Positions 7,944-16,751 of a DNA stretch of 64,000 bases are shown here, piece by piece. Position numbers and translations under genes: made by a program. Each line of letters begins with the position of its first letter. Within the stretch, counting starts at the first letter, position 1. The notes beneath the pieces are model-generated. The model was not told the DNA's origin. It did no database searches and saw nothing but the letters and a program-made list of their open reading frames with translations. Source of the stretch: Bog-473 sp963744225 (GTDB taxonomy: Bacteria > Actinomycetota > Acidimicrobiia > Acidimicrobiales > RAAP-2); the NCBI GenBank assembly GCA_963744225.1, contig CAVUSV010000004.1:186001-250000 (forward strand), written 5' to 3'.

Positions 7944-9470
7944 TCAGCCCAGATCGGACATATCGACGCCGCCCAGCAGCTGCAGTATGAAGGCGCGGTC
8001 GTTCAATATCGGCACCTCGGAGACGAACATCCGGCCATAGCGCTCGAAGTACAGGAGCTGCTTCGCCAGCAGGAACGTGCCGCGGTCGAAATCGGACATC
8101 AAACCGCCTGACTCGTCGGCCACGCGTCGCACCCTACGCTGGGTCCGCAGACGGCGCACGATGGCCCGGACGCTGCGCTGGTGGGCTTCGACGCCCTGCG
8201 CCTTGGCCATCTGCAGCTGGATCGCCTGCATGATGCCGGCCAGGCTCACCTCTCCGAAGGGTCTGGTCAATGCCGGTTCCGCGATGGAGCGCAAGAACGC
8301 CGTCAGCTCGTCCCCGGACAGCCCCACGGCCAGGCCGATGGCCGGGCCGTAGACGTCGGTGATGTGCTTGGTCACCACCGGCCATGCCGCCTCGTTGCCC
8401 ATCGCCGCCGATAGCAGCGAGATGAAAAATCGGTGCGTCGACGGGTCCAGGCGGCCCACGATGCCCCAGTCGATGACGCCAATGCGGCCGTCGCGCAGCA
8501 GCATCATGTTGCCGGCGTGCACGTCGCCGTGGAATGCGCCCCAGCGCACCGTGGTGAGGAAGAAAGCGCGCATCACCTCTTGTATCAGCGGAGTGGGGTC
8601 GTAGCCGAGGTCGGCGACGCGTCGCAGGTCGTCGATCGGAACGCCGTCGAAGAACTCCATCGTCAGCACATTCCGACCGGACAGATCGAGGTAGGGCTCG
8701 GGCACCGCCATCATCTTCAGGTCGAACTCGTTCTGCAAACGCCGGAAGTGCACGAGCGACCGCGCCTCGTTGCGCAGGTCCATCTCCTCGCCGATCTGCA
8801 CCCGGAATCCGTCGAGCAACTGCAGAGTGGATCCGGCCATCTGGTCCCCGGTCTGGCGGACGAGGATCTCCAGCAGCGGCTGCATGAGGTCGAGGTCGGT
8901 GGCGACGATGTGCTCGATCTCGGGGCGCAGCACTTTGACGGCGACGGTGCGACCGTCATGGAGCCGGGCCCGGTGCACGACAGCGATGGAAGCCGTCCCG
9001 ATCGGATCGGGTTCGAATTCGGCGAACACGTCGCGCAACGACAGCCCGAGGTCCTCCTCCACCCGCTGGCGCACGTCGGGAAACGGCACTGGCGGTCCCG
9101 TATCGAGGCAGGCCCGGAACTCGTCGGCGACCTCGTCGCCGAACATCCCTGGCGAGGAGGCGATGATCTGACCGAATTTCATGAACGTCCCGCCGAGGTC
9201 CTGGAAGCTCTTGCGCAGCGGCCGGGCGAGCTGGGCCGCAGGCAGTGCGCCATGACGGATCGTGCGGAGCTGGCGGATCGCAGTGGGTGTGAAATGGATC
9301 GAGACGACTTTGGCGATGGTCCGACCCCGACGCACGAGCTCGCGGCGCGTGGGGTCCGGAAGGCGGCGCGGGTAGATGCGCGGCACGTCCTCGGTCAGGG
9401 GGCGCGGTGGGGCGGGTTGCTGCACGGGGGGTGTCGCGCCAACCGGTGCGTCCGCCGCGCGTCCGTTCAT
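7944..9470 (-). CDS. ABC1/AarF (UbiB)-family atypical kinase
   Basis: The 508-residue protein has the family marks: the KxGQ motif (MKFGQII), an alanine-rich loop in place of the glycine loop (GTASIAVVHRA), the nucleotide lysine in VAVKVLRP, catalytic HGDVHAGNMML, and a metal-binding VIDWG in the DFG position. UbiB-type kinases are linked to quinone and lipid metabolism, often through ATPase activity. The strongly hydrophobic C-terminal anchor seen in some members is not obvious here. It is a single gene with no clear partner. Confidence 0.88.
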   Translation of the reverse strand: MNGRAADAPVGATPPVQQPAPPRPLTEDVPRIYPRRLPDPTRRELVRRGRTIAKVVSIHFTPTAIRQLRTIRHGALPAAQLARPLRKSFQDLGGTFMKFGQIIASSPGMFGDEVADEFRACLDTGPPVPFPDVRQRVEEDLGLSLRDVFAEFEPDPIGTASIAVVHRARLHDGRTVAVKVLRPEIEHIVATDLDLMQPLLEILVRQTGDQMAGSTLQLLDGFRVQIGEEMDLRNEARSLVHFRRLQNEFDLKMMAVPEPYLDLSGRNVLTMEFFDGVPIDDLRRVADLGYDPTPLIQEVMRAFFLTTVRWGAFHGDVHAGNMMLLRDGRIGVIDWGIVGRLDPSTHRFFISLLSAAMGNEAAWPVVTKHITDVYGPAIGLAVGLSGDELTAFLRSIAEPALTRPFGEVSLAGIMQAIQLQMAKAQGVEAHQRSVRAIVRRLRTQRRVRRVADESGGLMSDFDRGTFLLAKQLLYFERYGRMFVSEVPILNDRAFILQLLGGVDMSDLG

Positions 9471-9522
9471 GTGCTCAGGGTAGGCGAGCGCCCCGCACGC
9501 TCCTCCCTACCCAGGCTGGGGG

Positions 9523-9903
9523 CTATGCGAACGAGCCCTCGAGCGTCGCGAGGGCCGCCTTGTAGGTGTCGCCGAAAATGGGCGCCATCTCGTCGGGGGT
9601 CACGTTGTAGGCCCAGATCACCTTGGAGCCGTCACCATCGGGTTCGACGGAGATGGTGGCGGTGTGGCTTTCGATGGGCACCCCGTCGACCACCGAGTAG
9701 GTGAGGACGCGGGACTCGTTGTCACACGCCAACAGGCGTTCGCGGATCTCCATGCCAAACATCCCGATGACACGGTCGTCGCCCTCGAGTCGGAACGACT
9801 CGATACCAGGGAAGAACTCGCCGATCCCCCCGAAGTCGCCCACCTTCTTCCAAACCTCTTCGGGCGGGGCTGCCACCGTCGCGTCCACTACGCCTGTCGC
9901 CAT
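9523..9903 (-). CDS. SRPBCC (polyketide cyclase/START-like) protein
   Basis: A 126-residue protein with the SRPBCC helix-grip fold: ATVAAPPEEVWKKVGDFGG opens the domain, RLLACDNESRVLTYSVVDG gives the central strands, and a long C-terminal helix (TYKAALATLEGSF) closes the hydrophobic cavity. Such proteins bind or transform hydrophobic ligands; the ligand cannot be read from sequence. I chose the ATG preceded by GGAGG. It is divergent from the aldo/keto reductase, with which it may share a promoter region. Confidence 0.8.
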   Translation of the reverse strand: MATGVVDATVAAPPEEVWKKVGDFGGIGEFFPGIESFRLEGDDRVIGMFGMEIRERLLACDNESRVLTYSVVDGVPIESHTATISVEPDGDGSKVIWAYNVTPDEMAPIFGDTYKAALATLEGSFA

Positions 9904-10007
9904 GACTGCCTCCTGACGTCCCACTGTTCCCACTCTGAAGCCGCCGGTACAGTACAGCCGACCCGGCCCGCCCGCATTGGGCGGCTCCACGGGGAAGGAG
10001 GCCGCCG

Positions 10008-10931
10008 ATGGAGACGCGCATGATCGGCTCGCTCAAGGTGAGCGTGGTCGGCTTGGGATGCAACAACTTCGGCATGCGGATCGGGCGCAAGGAGACGCAA
10101 GCGGTGGTGGACGCCGCCCTCGACGCAGGTATCAACTTCTTCGACACAGCCGATATTTACGGCGGTACTAAGAGCGAGACCTATCTCGGTGCCGCTCTCG
10201 GCGAACGCAGGCGCGACATCGTGCTGGCGACCAAGTTCGGCGCCCCGTACGAGGGCCACGAAGGCGGAGCGTCCGCCGCCTACATCCGCCAAGCCGTCGA
10301 CGACAGCCTCTCCCGGCTCGGAACCGATTACATCGACCTCTACCAGCAACATGTGCCAGACCCCCAGACTCCGATTGCCGAGACGATTGGCGCCCTCGGT
10401 GAGTTGGTCGCCGAGGGCAAGATCAAGGAGTTCGGCTGCTCTAATTTCAGCGCAGCCATGCTCGCCGAAGCGGCCGCCGCAACGCCGCGAGGCAACCCCG
10501 GATTCGTGAGCGTGCAGAACCAATACAACGTCCTGTACCGCGAGCCCGAGGACGAGGTCCTCGACTACTGCGAACGTAACGAATTGGCGTTCTTGCCCTA
10601 CTTTCCCCTCGCGAGCGGGGTCCTCAGTGGGAAATATCGGGCCGGCGAGCCGCCGCCCGAAGGCACCCGCCTCGCCGCGATGGGAGCGGGAGCGACCAGC
10701 CAGCTCAGCGCCGAGCGGCTCGCCACGGTCGCTGCCCTCGACGAGCTGGCCCGGCGTCACGGCCACAGTGTGCTCGACCTGGCATTCGGCTGGCTGTTGG
10801 CACGCCCGGCTGTCGCGTCGGTCATCGCCGGCGCCACCCGGCCCGAGCAGGTTGCAGCCAATGTCGCCGCGGGTCAATGGCGTCCGGGCAAGGACGTGCT
10901 GGCCGAGGCCGACGCGTTGGCGCCTCGGTAA
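10008..10931 (+). CDS. aldo/keto reductase
   Basis: This 307-residue NADPH-dependent oxidoreductase reduces aldehydes or ketones in a TIM barrel. The tetrad is visible: Asp in FFDTADIYGG, Tyr in the same segment, Lys in LATKFG and His in QQHVPDP. C-terminal cofactor residues lie in VIAGATRPEQVAAN. The ATG follows a strong GGAAGGAGG-like site. Substrate unknown. The neighbouring SRPBCC gene points away from it. Confidence 0.9.
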   Translation: METRMIGSLKVSVVGLGCNNFGMRIGRKETQAVVDAALDAGINFFDTADIYGGTKSETYLGAALGERRRDIVLATKFGAPYEGHEGGASAAYIRQAVDDSLSRLGTDYIDLYQQHVPDPQTPIAETIGALGELVAEGKIKEFGCSNFSAAMLAEAAAATPRGNPGFVSVQNQYNVLYREPEDEVLDYCERNELAFLPYFPLASGVLSGKYRAGEPPPEGTRLAAMGAGATSQLSAERLATVAALDELARRHGHSVLDLAFGWLLARPAVASVIAGATRPEQVAANVAAGQWRPGKDVLAEADALAPR

Positions 10932-11051
10932 CCTCTCGCCCGAGCTAGGCGGCCGAATGGCCGGCCCCGGGCCGCGGGCCGCGGTGATTGGCCACACCTC
11001 ATGTTGAGACAGCCGGCCCGGTGTTTGGCGCCGTCGTCGTCTCTTTCTCGG

Positions 11052-11077
11052 AACGGTAAACGAGCTAGTTGATAGTT
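11052..11077. repeat. dispersed 26-bp palindrome, copy 1
   Basis: Arms AACGGTAA and TGATAGTT flank a 10-bp spacer starting ACGAG. The right arm and spacer start agree with the other four copies; the left arm is the most diverged of the set. It lies between two convergent genes, so it is not placed as a promoter operator for either of them. Confidence 0.5.
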
Positions 11078-11101
11078 CCAGAAGGTATCGCCGGGTCCTC
11101 G

Positions 11102-11153
11102 CCGCACGTCCTCACCGCACGTCCTCGCCGCACGTCCGCATCGCACGTCCGCA
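11102..11153. repeat. four 13-bp tandem repeats (CCGCACGTCCTCA type)
   Basis: Four consecutive 13-bp units, each with the core CGCACGTCC, differ by up to three bases. They stand next to palindrome copy 1 and just before the stop of pntB. The array could hold binding sites, but nothing else shows that. Confidence 0.75.
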
Positions 11154-11172
11154 CCGAACGCGCTCGCGTGGA

Positions 11173-12591
11173 TCAGGCGTCGGCGACCGCCGCCACCAAC
11201 TTCTGCAGGGTGTCCTTGGCGTCACCGAAGAGCATGGTGGTCTTTGGGTCATAGAGCAGATCGTTGTCGATGCCCACGAACCCGGGGCGCATGGAGCGCT
11301 TGAGGAAGATGATGTTCTCGGCTTCGTCGGCGTGGATGATCGGCATGCCGTAGATCGGGCTGCCCGGCGTCGACTTGGCGGCGGGGTTGACGGTGTCGTT
11401 GGCCCCGACGACGAGTGCCACGTCGGCGGTGGCCATCTCAGGATTGGCCTCGTCCATCTCCTTGAGGTCGTCGTACGGCACGTTGGCCTCCGCCAAGAGG
11501 ACGTTCATGTGCCCCGGCATGCGGCCCGCCACTGGATGGATAGCGAAGAATGTCTCGACCCCGCGCGCCTTGAGCGCATCTTCCAGCTCGCGCGCCGTGT
11601 GCTGGGCCTGGGCGACGGCCAGCCCGTAGCCCGGGATTATGACGACCTTGCGCGCGTAGGCCAGGAGCACACCGACGTCCTCGGGAGTCCCGGTCCGCAC
11701 GGGCCGCGCTGCATCGCCCTCCTCACCCCCCGTCGCCGTGATGACCGAGCCGAAGGCACTAAAGAGGATGTTCGGCAGCGAACGGCCCATGGCCCCGCTC
11801 ATGAGCCGGGTGAGGATGATGCCCGAGGCACCGACAAGGGTGCCGGCCACGATCAGCAGGGCATTGTCCAGCACGAAACCCGACGCCGCCACGGCCAGGC
11901 CCGTGAACGAGTTCAGCAGTGAAATCAGCACCGGGACGTCTGCCCCCCCGATGGGCAGCACGAAGATGACACCTAGTACGAGCGACAGCACCAGGATGAT
12001 CCAGACGAAGGCAATGTTCCCGGTCACGAGCGCCAGCACGACCATCACCGCGATGGCCACGCCGACCAATGCGTTGATCACCTGTTGGCCGGGGTAGGTG
12101 ATCGGTCGCCCGGTGATCAGCTCCTGCAGCTTGATAAACGCGATCGCACTCCCCGAGAACGACACCGACCCGATGAGCACGCCGAGGAGCACCTCGGCGG
12201 TGACGTAGACCGCCGGTGACAGGCCCAGCGCGTGCAGGTGGAGAAGCTCGACGATGGAGATCAGCGCGGCCGCTCCGCCGCCCACGCCGTTGAAGATGGC
12301 CACCAGCTGGGGCATCGCGGTCATCTTCACGAAGCGGGCCACCGGCACCGCGATGGCCGCGCCGAGCACCATGGCGATGATGGCGAGTACGAGGTTCTTC
12401 CCCGAGTGCCGGAGTGTCGGCAAGGTGAACGTCATGGCGATGGCGAGGGTGGCCGCCGCCGCTCCGACCAGGTTGCCCCGCCGGGCGTGGCGAGGCGAGC
12501 TGAGGCCCTTCAGGGCGAGGATGAAGCCGGCGATGGCGATGAGGTAGGCCAGGTCGCGCGCGGTGGCCAGCGTGAAGGAGACGGCCACCAT
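11173..12591 (-). CDS. pntB: NAD(P) transhydrogenase beta subunit
   Basis: The 472-residue subunit has about nine transmembrane helices in the first 270 residues and a C-terminal NADP-binding domain III with the VVIIPGYGLAVAQAQH nucleotide signature. With PntAa and PntAb it forms the proton-translocating transhydrogenase that makes NADPH from NADH using the proton gradient. The ATG overlaps the pntAb stop (TGATG). It is the last gene of a three-gene operon. Confidence 0.95.
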   Translation of the reverse strand: MVAVSFTLATARDLAYLIAIAGFILALKGLSSPRHARRGNLVGAAAATLAIAMTFTLPTLRHSGKNLVLAIIAMVLGAAIAVPVARFVKMTAMPQLVAIFNGVGGGAAALISIVELLHLHALGLSPAVYVTAEVLLGVLIGSVSFSGSAIAFIKLQELITGRPITYPGQQVINALVGVAIAVMVVLALVTGNIAFVWIILVLSLVLGVIFVLPIGGADVPVLISLLNSFTGLAVAASGFVLDNALLIVAGTLVGASGIILTRLMSGAMGRSLPNILFSAFGSVITATGGEEGDAARPVRTGTPEDVGVLLAYARKVVIIPGYGLAVAQAQHTARELEDALKARGVETFFAIHPVAGRMPGHMNVLLAEANVPYDDLKEMDEANPEMATADVALVVGANDTVNPAAKSTPGSPIYGMPIIHADEAENIIFLKRSMRPGFVGIDNDLLYDPKTTMLFGDAKDTLQKLVAAVADA

Positions 12592-12992
12592 CAGGCGGCG
12601 CCTCCGGAGGGCGCCGAGGGACCGGCGTCCTCGGCCTTCGCCGCCTGCTCCCGGGCCCGGTCTCCGGGCCTGGCCTTGAACATCTCGAGCATGCGGTCGG
12701 TGACCACGAAGCCGCCCACCACGTTGAGCGTGGCCAGGAAGACCGCCAGGAAGCCGAGGACGAGCTCCGCGGTGCCGTGCGCCTCGCCCATGACCGTCAG
12801 CGCACCGACCAGCACGATGCCGTGGATGGCGTTGGACCCCGACATGAGCGGGGTGTGCAAGATGCTGGGCACCTTGGACACGACCTCGATCCCGACGAAC
12901 GCGGCCAAGACGAAGATGGTCAGGTAGGCGACGATGCCCGTGGTCGAACTTCCGGTCGCGCCGGAAGACGACTGCAGAATCAAACCGATCAC
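12591..12992 (-). CDS. pntAb: NAD(P) transhydrogenase alpha subunit, membrane part
   Basis: A 133-residue membrane protein with three to four helices, including LTIFVLAAFVGIEVVSKVPSI's start and the conserved HTPLMSGSNAIHGIV turn. It is the membrane piece of a split alpha subunit. The GTG start overlaps the pntAa stop by four bases; longer upstream readings run into pntAa. The C-terminal tail is charged and rich in Ala/Gly. Confidence 0.93.
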   Translation of the reverse strand: MIGLILQSSSGATGSSTTGIVAYLTIFVLAAFVGIEVVSKVPSILHTPLMSGSNAIHGIVLVGALTVMGEAHGTAELVLGFLAVFLATLNVVGGFVVTDRMLEMFKARPGDRAREQAAKAEDAGPSAPSGGAA

Positions 12993-14131
12993 GACTGTGC
13001 TCCTCCCGTCCCGCCGAGTAGCTCGACCGCCGCCGGCGCCATGGGTTTGCCTTCGCGCAGCACGCACATGCCGGCCACGATTTCGTCGTCCCAGTCGGGG
13101 GTGAGCGTGCCTTCGGGTCCCATGAGCCCGAGCACGTTCGCAACGTTGCGCGAGAAGAGGAAGCTGGCGTGCGTCGGCATCCCCGACGGCGGGTTGGCCA
13201 TGCCCACGATGTGGACGCCCTGGTGCTCCACCACCTCGCCCGCCTTCGTCAGCTCACAGTTGCCCCCCTGGTCGGCGGCCATGTCCACGACGACGGCTCC
13301 CTCCGCCATGCCGTCCACCATCGACGTCGTGAGGAGCACCGGGGCCTTGCGACCCGGCACGGCCGCGGTCGTGATGACGACGTCAGAGCGACCCACTTCC
13401 TCGGCCAGCGCGGCGCGCTGACGGTCGAGTTCTTCTGGAGTGAGCTCGCGCGCATACCCACCCGCCCCCTCGGCCGAGACCCCGGTATCGAGGAACGTCG
13501 CACCCAGGCTCTCGGCCTCTTCCTTCGCCGCGGCCCGGACGTCGTACGCCTTGACCATGGCGCCCAGTCGCCGCGCCGTGGCGATGGACTGCAGCCCCGC
13601 CACGCCGACACCCATCACGAGCACCTTGGCCGGCGGCACCGTCCCGGCCGCCGTCATGAACATGGGGAAGAACTTGGCCAGGTGCTCGGCCGCCAAGAGG
13701 CCGGCCCGGTAGCCCGACACGGTGGCCTGCGAGCTGAGCGCATCCATACCCTGGGCCCGGCTGATCCGGGGCAGAAGGTCGAAGCTGAAGACGGTTGCCC
13801 GCTTGGCCGCCAGCGCGCGTACGGCGTCCGCGGATTGCGCCACGCCGAAGAAGCTCAGGAGCGCGACACCCTGCGGCAGGCCTGCCACGTCGTCGGCGCC
13901 TGGCGCGTTGACCTGCACGACCAGCCCCGCACCCGAAAGCGTGCTCGCGGTGTCGGGTGTCACGGTCGCGCCGGCCTCGGCGTACGCGGCGTCACTAAAG
14001 GCGGCCTCCCGGCCCGCCCCGGCCTCGATGCAGACCTCCCAGCCCACGCCGACCAACTTCTTGACCACGTCAGGCACGAGGGCGACTCGACGCTCTCCGG
14101 AACGGGTCTCCGTGGGGACCGCCAATTTCAC
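12989..14131 (-). CDS. pntAa: NAD(P) transhydrogenase alpha subunit, NAD-binding part
   Basis: The 380-residue soluble domain I starts with MKLAVPTETRSGERRVALVP, the typical alanine-dehydrogenase-like opening. It carries the NAD Rossmann motif VLVMGVGVAGLQSIATARRLG and the mobile-loop region ending in VDMAADQGGNCE. It hands hydride from NADH to domain III. The split alpha subunit (Aa plus Ab) is the arrangement common in Actinomycetota and Alphaproteobacteria. First gene of the operon. Confidence 0.95.
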   Translation of the reverse strand: MKLAVPTETRSGERRVALVPDVVKKLVGVGWEVCIEAGAGREAAFSDAAYAEAGATVTPDTASTLSGAGLVVQVNAPGADDVAGLPQGVALLSFFGVAQSADAVRALAAKRATVFSFDLLPRISRAQGMDALSSQATVSGYRAGLLAAEHLAKFFPMFMTAAGTVPPAKVLVMGVGVAGLQSIATARRLGAMVKAYDVRAAAKEEAESLGATFLDTGVSAEGAGGYARELTPEELDRQRAALAEEVGRSDVVITTAAVPGRKAPVLLTTSMVDGMAEGAVVVDMAADQGGNCELTKAGEVVEHQGVHIVGMANPPSGMPTHASFLFSRNVANVLGLMGPEGTLTPDWDDEIVAGMCVLREGKPMAPAAVELLGGTGGAQS

Positions 14132-14206
14132 GGTCGCTCTGTCTAGCAGCTGATCCCCTATGTGCCCCTAATCGGCTCGGTCAGCCGGGCCGAACGGGCG
14201 CCGCGG

Positions 14207-14965
14207 CTACGCCTCCGCCTGGGCGGCCAGGTAGGCCGGCAGCTCCCCGCCACCATGGAGCAGGAAGTTGGTGCCCGAGACGTAGGAGGCGGCGGGGCTG
14301 GCCAGAAACAGGCAGGCATGGGCCACGTCCTCTGGCGTGCCCATCCGGCCGAGTGGCACCGTGGCGGCCATCTTCTCGAGGCCCCCGGGACCTCCGTAGA
14401 ACTCGTCACCGGCCCCGGTGTCGAGGAGCCCCGCACTGACGCAGTTGACGCGCACGAGCGGGGCCCACTCCACGGCGAGGGTCGCAGTGAGGTTGATGAG
14501 CCCCGCCTTGGCCGCGCCATAGGCCGAGGCGCCGGGCGACGGCCGCAGCCCCGACACGCTGGACACGTTGATGATGGACCCGCCGTCCTCCTGTACCGCC
14601 ATCACCTTGTGGGCCGACACAGCGCACCACAGGGGGGCCAGCAGGTTCAGGTTCACCACAGCCTCGACGAAGCGGGGCGACGCGTCCGCCGCCATGGCAT
14701 GGGGCGCGCCGCCGGCGTTGTTCACGAGTACGTCGAGCCGGCCGAATTGCTCGACGGCCTTGGCGACCACCCGCTCGGCATCCGCCGGCTTGCGGACATC
14801 GGCCGTCATGAAGGCCGCCCCCTCGACGGTTGCCTCGTGACGCCCGCAGGTGACGACGTGCGCCCCGGCCTCGACGAATGCGGCCACGATGCCGCCCCCG
14901 ACTCCTCGCGAGCCGCCCGTCACGACGACGACGCGCTCACTGAAGTCGAAGACCGGCTGCATCAC
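14207..14965 (-). CDS. SDR-family oxidoreductase beside the ipd genes (IpdF-like position)
   Basis: A 252-residue classical SDR with the cofactor motif VTGGSRGVGGG, the NNAGG segment and the active-site SAYGAAKAG. It is divergent from echA20-ipdA-ipdB-ipdC, exactly where the M. tuberculosis cholesterol locus has SDR genes Rv3548c/Rv3549c. A hydroxyacyl-CoA dehydrogenase role in side-chain or C/D-ring breakdown is inferred from that synteny. The shared upstream region contains a CTGACG-N3-CGTCAG palindrome. Confidence 0.8.
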   Translation of the reverse strand: MMQPVFDFSERVVVVTGGSRGVGGGIVAAFVEAGAHVVTCGRHEATVEGAAFMTADVRKPADAERVVAKAVEQFGRLDVLVNNAGGAPHAMAADASPRFVEAVVNLNLLAPLWCAVSAHKVMAVQEDGGSIINVSSVSGLRPSPGASAYGAAKAGLINLTATLAVEWAPLVRVNCVSAGLLDTGAGDEFYGGPGGLEKMAATVPLGRMGTPEDVAHACLFLASPAASYVSGTNFLLHGGGELPAYLAAQAEA

Positions 14966-15050
14966 TCGGCAACCCTATGGCACGCCCCGGCGCCCCACCC
15001 CGGTCGTGTTGGCCCGGCCCAGCGTGCTGGCCTAAGTTCCGTCCGGCTTT

Positions 15051-15065
15051 CTGACGCGGCGTCAG
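15051..15065. promoter_or_regulatory. palindrome CTGACGCGGCGTCAG between SDR and echA20
   Basis: A perfect CTGACG-N3-CGTCAG inverted repeat 29 bp ahead of the echA20 start, in the divergent region shared with the SDR gene. Three further copies or near copies stand in front of other catabolic operons in this window, which suggests a repressor site. The protein that would bind it is unknown. Confidence 0.55.
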
Positions 15066-15094
15066 GGCCGTGACCGAGGAGAATCCGGCGTCCC

Positions 15095-15853
15095 ATGCCC
15101 ATCGACGTGGTTCAGGAGCACGACGGGATCGCCGAGGTGGTCATCGACCACCCGCCGGTCAACGCGCTCGATGTCGCAGCCTGGTTCGCCCTGGCCGACG
15201 CCCTGCTCGCGGCGGGCCGGGTGCCCGAGAACCGGGTTGTCGTCCTGCGGGCGACCGGACGCGGCTTCTGCGCCGGGGTCGACATCAAGGAGATCAACGC
15301 CAAGGGTGACGAGGCGCTCGTCGGCGTCAACCGCGGCTGTGCCGCCGCCTTCGCCGCGGTCTACGACTGCGAAGTGCCGGTCATCGCCGCGGTGCAGGGC
15401 TTCTGCCTCGGGGGCGGCATCGGCCTGGCCGGCAACGCCGACATGGTGATCGCCGCCGAGGACGCCACCTTCGGGCTGCCCGAGGTCGACCGGGGGGCGC
15501 TCGGAGCGGCCACCCACCTGGCCCGTCTGGTTCCCCAGCACGCCATGCGCAAGATGGTCTATACCGCGAAACCCATCACTGCCGCCGAGCTCGCGGCCTA
15601 CGGCTCGGTCGCTGCGGTGGTGCCGGCGGAGCGCCTCCGGGGGGCCGCACTCGAGCTGGCCGCCGAGATCGCCACCAAGAGCCCGACCATCATCCGCCGG
15701 GCCAAGGAGTCGCTCAACGGGATCGACCCCGTCGACGTCAAGCGCAGCTACCGCTTCGAGCAGGGCTTCACCTACGAGCTCCACGTGCGCGGCGTGGCCG
15801 ACGAGCAGCGGGCCGCCTTCGTCGAGAAGCGCGACGCCGACACGTCGACGTGA
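15095..15853 (+). CDS. echA20: enoyl-CoA hydratase-family ring hydrolase (EchA20-like)
   Basis: A 252-residue crotonase-fold protein with the oxyanion-hole segments RGFCAGVDIKE and FCLGGGIGLAGNADM. It is followed closely by ipdA, ipdB and ipdC in the M. tuberculosis Rv3550-Rv3553 order. In that pathway EchA20 opens cholesterol ring D of HIEC-CoA hydrolytically. Assignment rests on synteny plus family motifs. Only seven bases separate its stop from the ipdA start. Confidence 0.85.
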   Translation: MPIDVVQEHDGIAEVVIDHPPVNALDVAAWFALADALLAAGRVPENRVVVLRATGRGFCAGVDIKEINAKGDEALVGVNRGCAAAFAAVYDCEVPVIAAVQGFCLGGGIGLAGNADMVIAAEDATFGLPEVDRGALGAATHLARLVPQHAMRKMVYTAKPITAAELAAYGSVAAVVPAERLRGAALELAAEIATKSPTIIRRAKESLNGIDPVDVKRSYRFEQGFTYELHVRGVADEQRAAFVEKRDADTST

Positions 15854-15860
15854 GCGCCCG

Positions 15861-16751
15861 ATGAGCGACAAGCGCACGACGGTCGACGATATCGTCGGCG
15901 AGCTCCGCTCCGGCATGACGGTCGGCATCGGCGGCTGGGGGTCGCGCCGCAAGCCCATGGCCGTCGTGCGCGCCATCTGCCGCTCCGACCTGACCGATCT
16001 GACCATCGTCGCCTACGGCGGCCCCGACGTCGGTCTGCTGTGCGCCACCGGCAAGGTGCGCAAGGTGGTGTGCGGGTTCGTCACGCTCGACTCCATCGCC
16101 CTCGATCCCCATTGGCGGGCGGCCCGCCAGCACGGGAGGGTCGAGGTGATGGAGGTGGACGAGGGGATGTTCTTCCTGGGCCTGCAGGCGGCGGCGTGGC
16201 GGGTCCCCTTCCTCCCGACCCGCGCCGGCCTGGGTTCCGACGTGTTGACCATCAACCCGGGCCTGCGCCTCGTCCGCTCGCCCTACGGCGCGGGCAGTCC
16301 CTACCTGGTGGATCCCGCCGACGCCGACGTCGAGCTGGTGGCCATGCCAGCCCTCCATCTCGATGCAGCCATCATCCACTCCAACCGGGCCGACGCCGCC
16401 GGGAACGCGCAAGTGCTCAGCCCTGACCCTTTCTTCGACCCGCTGTTCCTCGGTGCGGCCGATCGCCGCTTCGTGACCACCGAACGCATCGTGGAGAACG
16501 GTGCGTTGGCCACGGAGACCCATCCGCTTTCGAGCGTGTCCATCCACCGCATGCTGACCGACGGCGTCGCCGAGGCGCTGGGCGGCGCACACTTCACCGC
16601 CAACCCACCCGATTACGGCCGCGACGAGGCCTTTCAGAAAGGGTACGCGGCGGCCGCAGCCGACCCCGCCGAGTGGGAGGCCTTCGCCAACCGCTACGTG
16701 CTGGTGGGCGAGGACGAGTACCAGGCCCGGGTCAAGGAGTTCCACGCATGA
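15861..16751 (+). CDS. ipdA: IpdA, alpha subunit of the COCHEA-CoA hydrolase
   Basis: The 296-residue protein matches mycobacterial IpdA over its length as I remember it: SDKRTTVDDIVGELRSGMT, GIGGWGSRRKPMAVVRA, AYGGPDVGLLCATGKV and NPPDYGRDEAFQ. IpdAB has a CoA-transferase fold but hydrolyses the last steroid ring (ring C) in COCHEA-CoA. The ipdB ATG overlaps its stop by four bases, as expected for a heteromeric complex. Confidence 0.92.
   Translation: MSDKRTTVDDIVGELRSGMTVGIGGWGSRRKPMAVVRAICRSDLTDLTIVAYGGPDVGLLCATGKVRKVVCGFVTLDSIALDPHWRAARQHGRVEVMEVDEGMFFLGLQAAAWRVPFLPTRAGLGSDVLTINPGLRLVRSPYGAGSPYLVDPADADVELVAMPALHLDAAIIHSNRADAAGNAQVLSPDPFFDPLFLGAADRRFVTTERIVENGALATETHPLSSVSIHRMLTDGVAEALGGAHFTANPPDYGRDEAFQKGYAAAAADPAEWEAFANRYVLVGEDEYQARVKEFHA

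Noticed and set aside
10940..10995. GC-rich hairpin after the aldo/keto reductase as an intrinsic terminator
   Set aside because: The GGCCGGCCCCGGGCCGCG stretch can fold, but there is no T-run and such sequences are frequent in this genome.
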